Shown one piece after another: positions 57,499-64,000 of a stretch of 64,000 bases of DNA; position 1 is the stretch's first letter, and each line of letters opens with the position of its first letter. Source of the DNA: Serratia symbiotica. Lineage in GTDB: Bacteria > Pseudomonadota > Gammaproteobacteria > Enterobacterales > Enterobacteriaceae. The position numbers were made by a program, and so were the translations under genes. The DNA is taken from NCBI GenBank assembly GCA_024160085.1, contig JAMDYG010000001.1, positions 1,054,001 through 1,118,000 of the forward strand, written 5' to 3'. The notes under the pieces were generated by a model, which saw only the letters and a list, made by a program, of their open reading frames with translations, was not told the DNA's origin and did not search any database.

Positions 57499-57635
57499 CG
57501 ACAGGATCTCCTAGGAAAATTAAGTGCAACTATAATAGGTTGATTTAACCCCTGAGCCTGCCAGAAACTTTCCTGGCAATTAAAGAATAAAAATATTTAA
57601 TATAGACGATTTAGGAATATAACGCTGACGAGTAT

Positions 57636-57734
57636 AAAAACCCCGCTTGTGGGGATAATGTCGGTAAATAATGCAGGAATCAGGCTTTCAGTCCTATTTT
57701 CCTTTGTACCGCATTATTCGCAAGCGGGGTTTTT
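57636..57734 (-). terminator. pfkA terminator region with nested inverted repeats
   Basis: Outer arms AAAAACCCCGCTTG (57636-57649) and CAAGCGGGGTTTTT (57721-57734) are an exact 14-bp inverted repeat 71 bp apart. Inner arms AATAATGC (57667-57674) and GCATTATT (57711-57718) also pair. Read on the minus strand it begins 22 bp after the pfkA stop and ends in T. It may fold as one long structure or as two alternative hairpins. Confidence 0.75.
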
Positions 57735-57756
57735 TGATATCAGAAAAAACAGCGTA

Positions 57757-58719
57757 TCAGTACAGCTTTTTCGCCGTTTCTAGCCAATCGCCTTTGAACG
57801 GACGTTTCATGCTCTCGATTGCATCAATGATATCGTGGTGCACCATCTTTTCATTTAGGATGCCGACGCAGCGGCCACCGTAACCCTGCAACAGCAGTTC
57901 AATCGCGTATGCGCCCATGCGGGATGCCAGGATACGGTCATAAGCGACAGGGGTTCCGCCGCGCTGAATGTGGCCCAGCACGGTCGCGCGGGTCTCTCGC
58001 TGAGTTTCCTGCTCAATATGGCGTGCTAGTTCATTGATATCACAGATGTGCTCGGTGATTGCTACGATGGCATGTTTTTTGCCCTTGCTAATCCCGGCCT
58101 TGATTTCATTTACCAGATCTTCGCGATTGAACTCAATTTCTGGCAGCACGATGAACTCACAGCCGCCCGCAATAGCCGACGCCAGCGTCAAGTCGCCGCA
58201 GTGGCGGCCCATAACTTCGACGATGGAGATACGCTGATGCGAAGAAGACGTATCACGCAGGCGGTCAATCGCTTCTACCACGGTTTCCAATGCGGTGAAG
58301 TAACCGATGGTGTAGTCCGTACCGGCTACATCGTTATCGATGGTGCCAGGTAGGCAGATGCAAGGGAATCCTTCTTCCGTCAAGCGTTTAGCACCCATGT
58401 AAGAACCATCGCCGCCGATCACGACTAGCGCATTAATGCCGCATTTTTTCAGATTTTCAATCGCCTTAGCGCGAACACTTCCATCTTTGAATTGCGGAAA
58501 ACGAGCCGAACCAAGGAAGGTACCACCACGGTTAATCATGTCGGACACGCTGTAACGATCCAATTTCTCCATGCGATCTTCGTACAAGCCGAGGTAGCCA
58601 TCGTAAATACCAAAAACTTCTAAACTTTCCGAAAGTACCGCACGCACCACACCACGGATCGCCGCGTTCATACCTGGCGCATCACCGCCACTTGTCAGTA
58701 CACCGATTTTTTTGATCAT
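57757..58719 (-). CDS. pfkA: 6-phosphofructokinase I
   Basis: An intact 320-residue ATP-dependent PFK, the committing step of glycolysis; same length as E. coli PfkA. ATP site [17 protein letters not shown] and [12 protein letters not shown]; the catalytic aspartate is in [16 protein letters not shown]; effector residues lie near [14 protein letters not shown]. The start at 58719 ([12 protein letters not shown]) is chosen over the longer open frame. Confidence 0.98.
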   Translation of the reverse strand: MIKKIGVLTSGGDAPGMNAAIRGVVRAVLSESLEVFGIYDGYLGLYEDRMEKLDRYSVSDMINRGGTFLGSARFPQFKDGSVRAKAIENLKKCGINALVVIGGDGSYMGAKRLTEEGFPCICLPGTIDNDVAGTDYTIGYFTALETVVEAIDRLRDTSSSHQRISIVEVMGRHCGDLTLASAIAGGCEFIVLPEIEFNREDLVNEIKAGISKGKKHAIVAITEHICDINELARHIEQETQRETRATVLGHIQRGGTPVAYDRILASRMGAYAIELLLQGYGGRCVGILNEKMVHHDIIDAIESMKRPFKGDWLETAKKLY

Positions 58720-58929
58720 GACTACCTCCGAACTGTAGATGCAATTTTTTAAGAATCCTGTTTTCGCCCATCCCTTAGCACCTCTCCGACTCATAGAAAA
58801 CCTGCTTTTAGGTGGGATACTATATCAAAAACGCCCAACTGAATTGATTCAAGTTACGCCATATAACGGTAAAAAAACCGGTATGGCATATTGAGCTAAT
58901 CTGACATGGGGTGTGGTGCCTTGATCTGA

Positions 58930-59250
58930 TTACCACTCCTTATGCCCCTGACGTCTTGTTGGTACTACGGAACTGTGGTCTGGATGGATGATGATATTTG
59001 ACCCTGGGAAACGATGCCGTAACCCCTGCTCCACCTGTTCCGCCAGGATATGTGCCGTCTGCCGTAACGGCAGAGAATCCGCTATCTCCTGATACAATTA
59101 AATGAAGCGCGTTGGGCCGGATTGACGAGGGGCGCAAATCATGCACACCTTTCACTCCCGGCCAGGAAGAGACTACGCCGATAATGGCCTGACATTCCTT
59201 ATCCGGCAGCACCCGATCCAACAGGCTGACCGAGCTGGTGTGATATCAGG
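58930..59250 (-). pseudogene. fieF: Cation-efflux transporter FieF, C-terminal remnant
   Basis: The cytoplasmic C-terminal domain of the CDF transporter FieF/YiiP (Fe2+/Zn2+ efflux). Minus strand: [20 protein letters not shown] and [10 protein letters not shown], then shifts; the original frame resumes with [17 protein letters not shown]-like and ends GHKEW-TAA at 58930. The six-helix membrane domain is gone. In E. coli fieF lies next to pfkA, as here. Confidence 0.8.
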
Positions 59251-59639
59251 CGATAATTTTTATCAGTAGTAGTATGGACGCCAGAGGCGCTTACAGGCAA
59301 TGGCAGGGCTTAGCCTAGTATAGCGTGGCATGGTCATTACCCATTAACTTCCTAACTTTTGGGGAGGGAAAAGTGGTACTACAGGTAAGTTTAGCTAACT
59401 GAGTGATTAATCCAGTACTTTTATATCATTCGGGTATTTTTTAATATTATCCCTCTGACAACAGTTAAATTAAGTCTCTTGCTTTTAAATCTGTGAGAGG
59501 TGAAAAAATTTTCAGCAGAAAAGCTTACATCTGACGATAAATGCTTAATACATTCACGCTTCGCAATCTTATTGAAGATGCAGCATAAGCACGTTTACTA
59601 TACCTTGACGTGCATGAGAAGATGTAACAAAGAAATGGT
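59251..59639. other. Spacer with no gene seen
   Basis: No coding frame or recognisable RNA. It lies between the fieF remnant and a GNAT fragment and marks where the fieF membrane domain and whatever followed it were deleted. Confidence 0.45.
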
Positions 59640-59876
59640 CTATATACCCTGATGTGGTTGAAGGTCAGTATAACCTAGGATGTTACCATTGATTTCAGAG
59701 ACAAATGGCTTAAGTATACTGATACGCTTATTCCATTCCTGAATATCATAGGTATTTGGATCCCGGGCATTAATTTGTTCTGGTGAATAATATTGATGGG
59801 ATAAATGATGAACATCAGAGTGGAAAACCTTCCTGAGCGTAAGTTCCTCTCCTGGTTTATAAGGGCGAATAAGCAT
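59640..59876 (-). pseudogene. GNAT acetyltransferase, N-terminal half
   Basis: A 78-codon frame starting MLIRPYKPGEELTLRKVFHS, then YYSPEQINARDP and PFVSEINGNILGYTDLQPHQ. This is the N-terminal half of a GNAT-fold acetyltransferase resembling the YafP group. It stops before the acetyl-CoA-binding motif. It begins 15 bp after the SDR gene stop on the same strand, so the two were probably cotranscribed. Confidence 0.6.
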
Positions 59877-59890
59877 CTTTTCAATAAGCC

Positions 59891-60640
59891 TTAGGAGAAA
59901 CCGCAGAAGCTGAACGCATCATCCTGCGGGTAGTAAACTAATCAAACGGCTGGTTTCCACCAGTGACAGCCGCTTATGGCGGTTGTTAGAAATGCCATGT
60001 ACCACCGCGTGCTACACTCCTTCGATACGGATGCAACGTTCCAACAGATTGGTGGCATCGCGGTGGCTGAGAAAGAAACTCATATCGCGAGCGCTGAGCG
60101 GTTCGCCTAGCGTAATGCGCACCGACAGTGAGGAAAGTCCTCCTTGATAGGCGAAGTAGGCGGCGATGCCTTCGCCGAACGATTTGCTTGCACCGTGCAG
60201 GTTTTTCTGTTTTGGCACGTCATCAGGCCGGATCTGGTATAATCCAGCGGATAGCCCTCTACCACTTGTACGTTGCTGACGAACACTACGCGTCGGCAAC
60301 CTGCGTCTTTTATCGCACGGAAAATATTGAAAGTACCGAGGATGTTATTGTCTATCAGTGAACCGCGGAAATCTACATTAGGAGAGGGATCGGACGACAA
60401 GTGCAATACGGTATCGATATCTACACAGGCGGTGCGGCAGGCGTCGAGATCGGCAATGTTAAAGCTAATGAATTCATCGTCGAGGTGCACATCGTTGAGC
60501 AAACCGCTATTTCTTTCCGCCTGCCGCACCGCCTGTGTAGATATCGATGACCTACCGCATGACGAAACGCCGTTGCCACCCGGCCACCGGAACCCAGAAC
60601 CCGTAATCAGAATACGTCCTAATTCCTTACGTAAGGTCAT
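59891..60640 (-). pseudogene. NAD-dependent epimerase/dehydratase (SDR), decayed
   Basis: Remnant of an extended short-chain dehydrogenase (about 250 residues). The start at 60640 reads MTLRKELGRILITGSG, then a shift in the GxxGxxG region. Later blocks: DLDACRTACVDIDTVLHLSS, the catalytic-side FRGSLIDNNILGTFNIFRAI and CRRVVFVSNVQVVEGYPLDY. After shifts: SKSFGEGIAAYFAYQGGLSS, SHRDATNLLERCIRIEGV and a TAG, then VHGISNNRHKRLSL and YPQDDAFSFCGFS-TAA. A 31-bp inverted copy of its own sequence lies near its 5' end. Substrate unknown. Confidence 0.8.
60413..60548. repeat. Perfect 31-bp inverted duplication
   Basis: Bases 60413-60443 and 60518-60548 are exact reverse complements, 74 bp apart, inside the dead SDR gene. 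The left arm encodes the conserved DACRTACVDID (minus strand); the right arm replaces the original sequence at the corresponding upstream position. Confidence 0.93.
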
Positions 60641-61230
60641 GATCGCTGCCGTCCCCTAAATAGAGATTACTCTGTGACCAGTAATAATATTTCTCTGTGA
60701 CTTTTGTCCAACTTTTTAATTAGCCTCTCTGATGTTGTGTGCTGCCAATGGGCAGTATTTTGTAAGGCTTGTGATCAAAAAGTTTATACTGCCTGCACAG
60801 CAGGTAGTGAAGAATGGCCTACTATGTCGATACGCTACATTCCGGTATTTATTGCGCTGATTTCCAGCACGATAATTGCAAAAAACCAACGTAATATATT
60901 GAATAAATGGGTAAATCATGTTACGCATGCTACAGTCGATGGTTGAGCGCTTTGTCACTTGCCATCATCCTACATCTGATAGTAATAAGGACACCACCCC
61001 GCGACCCCATAGTTGAACCCGCAGTACCACAGCGTGTTTTAAATCCTGCTAGCCGAGTAATGAGTGAATTTCTGCACGATTATGATGAGGTGATGATGAG
61101 AAATATTCACACAGAGTGAGCTGTGATTCAATGTATTCATCCAGCTAATTACCGAAAAATTGAATACTCCAATTAGGTAATCTTATTAATTTATAGCTTC
61201 AACATTACACTAGGCCATTTACGCACTGCC
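60641..61230. other. Spacer with no gene recognised
   Basis: A 70-codon plus-strand frame (60907-61119; LSALSLAIILHLIVIRTPP is hydrophobic) and a minus-strand 80-codon frame overlap here. Neither resembles a family known to me, and I cannot say that either is real. Confidence 0.35.
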
Positions 61231-63415
<2,185 letters not shown>

Positions 63416-63618
63416 CTTTCATCAATCCATACCATTTGCTGCTAATTTCTCGTCCTATAACGTTCACGGTACTGGTGGGTATGCGCGAACTTGGTGGCGT
63501 TGCACGGTGGCAGTTCCTGTCACGCTGTACTTTATGGTGCTTTTATCACTACTTGAAGCGCAGCGAGGAAAAAGTAATTGACGCCTATAACCGCTAGTAG
63601 TAAGATACGCCTCACTAA
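63416..63618 (+). other. Unrecognised remnant before tRNA-Pro
   Basis: In scattered frames it reads RPITFTVLVGMRELGGVARW and YHYLKRSEEKVIDAYNR-TAG, the look of the last membrane helix and tail of an inner-membrane protein. The family is not recognised. Confidence 0.35.
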
Positions 63619-63695
63619 CGGCGAGTAGCGCAGCTTGGTAGCGCAACTGGTTTGGGACCAGTGGGTCGGAGGTTCGAATCCTCTCTCGCCGACCA
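63619..63695 (+). tRNA. proM: tRNA-Pro (TGG)
   Basis: A 77-nt tRNA with anticodon stem CTGGT/ACCAG, loop TTGGGA-type holding TGG, T arm GGAGGTTCGAATCCTCT and an encoded CCA. It appears identical to E. coli proM. In E. coli it ends an argX-hisR-leuT-proM cluster; those genes are not seen upstream here. Confidence 0.97.
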
Positions 63696-63704
63696 CATTT
63701 AAGA

Positions 63705-63730
63705 AACCTGCTTTGTAAGCAAGTTTTTTC
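63705..63730 (+). terminator. tRNA-Pro terminator
   Basis: AACCTGCTT-TG-TAAGCAAGTT followed by TTTTTC, ten bases after the tRNA. Confidence 0.75.
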
Positions 63731-63845
63731 GTCTACCGTTTAACGGGATGAGAACTTATGCGGAAGTTTTGCCCTAAATGGCAGCAACTTTGTAAAAATT
63801 TTTATTCTTAATAAAAACGCATTCTCCTTAATTCTCAACTCTTCT

Positions 63846-63881
63846 CTTTATACCCTTTATACCCTTTATACCCTTTATACC
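63846..63881. repeat. Short tandem repeat, CTTTATACC x4
   Basis: Four exact copies of the nonamer CTTTATACC, followed by a partial copy (CTAAATC). It lies in an AT-rich stretch after tRNA-Pro. Confidence 0.93.
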
Positions 63882-64000
63882 CTAAATCATGCGCGTGGCA
63901 GGAAGGCAGCAACGCAGCAATAAATCGGTAGGGGGCCGATTTTGCATCTCGGCAACTTGGTGATTGAAGAAGTCTTGCCATATTCTGGCGAACTGGCAAC
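63882..64000. other. Window end, unassigned
   Basis: One plus-strand frame reads LHLGNLVIEEVLPYSGELA up to the window edge with no stop after about 63930. It may be a gene continuing beyond the window. Not identified. Confidence 0.3.

Noticed and set aside
63846-63881. Short repeats as a CRISPR array.
   Set aside because: The units are nine bases with no spacers and no cas genes nearby.

Overview
The window looks like part of a Serratia-type enterobacterial chromosome undergoing reductive evolution, as in a recently host-restricted insect symbiont such as Serratia symbiotica. The genus is inferred from protein similarity recalled from memory; no database was searched. About half of the recognisable genes are intact. 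They are mostly genes for translation, RNA metabolism, envelope essentials and glycolysis, in the gene order of E. coli and its relatives. The other half are pseudogenes with stops, frameshifts and deletions, still close enough to their parents to be identified.

Layout. 1-1135 holds the 3' end of a 23S rRNA gene, a 5S rRNA gene and a terminator. 1.4-7.3 kb is the acetate block: actP and acs are dead, yjcH is intact, and gltP is intact. 7.4-17.0 kb is a decayed accessory region: a TonB-receptor remnant, an IS91-type element, two unrecognised genes, a RadC/CbeA/CbtA/DUF4942 toxin-antitoxin type module, RhuM, a hydrolase piece, an MFS transporter, an ABC-F ATPase and IS3 scraps. 17.0-22.3 kb returns to core genes: ppa and argR are intact; fbp, mpl and mdh are dead. 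22.3-24.1 kb has an nlp remnant, a Mu-type HTH remnant and ispB. 24.3-35.3 kb runs rplU, rpmA, obgE, (dacB dead), greA, (yhbY dead), rlmE, ftsH, folP, glmM, secG. 35.3-47.9 kb runs tRNA-Leu, an altered initiator tRNA, rimP (one nonsense codon), nusA, infB, rbfA, truB, rpsO, pnp, nlpI, deaD. 48.0-54.9 kb is a graveyard: an HlyD/ABC-2 exporter, ubiT, yhbS, yhbQ, a possible tail-fibre piece, a glycosyltransferase and IS remnants. 54.9-58.7 kb has yiiQ, tpiA and pfkA intact, with sbp dead. 58.9-63.4 kb holds remnants of fieF, an SDR epimerase, a GNAT protein and a bglF/bglB fusion. tRNA-Pro lies near the end.

Working together: the intact genes cover transcription elongation and antitermination (nusA, greA), ribosome assembly and initiation (infB, rbfA, truB, rlmE, obgE, L21, L27, S15), RNA decay (pnp, deaD), membrane quality control (ftsH), protein export (secG), amino-sugar, folate and quinone-tail precursors (glmM, folP, ispB) and glycolysis (pfkA, tpiA). 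Acetate activation and uptake, gluconeogenesis (fbp), malate dehydrogenase, murein recycling and trimming (mpl, dacB), sulfate binding, aryl-beta-glucoside use and a drug-type exporter have been lost. This fits life on a steady host diet. I found no convincing new multi-gene system. The most unusual items are a toxin frame (cbtA) that outlived its antitoxin, an initiator tRNA gene with a nine-base anticodon loop, rimP split by a single stop, an ObgE that has lost its acidic tail, a bglF-bglB deletion fusion and a perfect 31-bp inverted duplication inside a dead epimerase.
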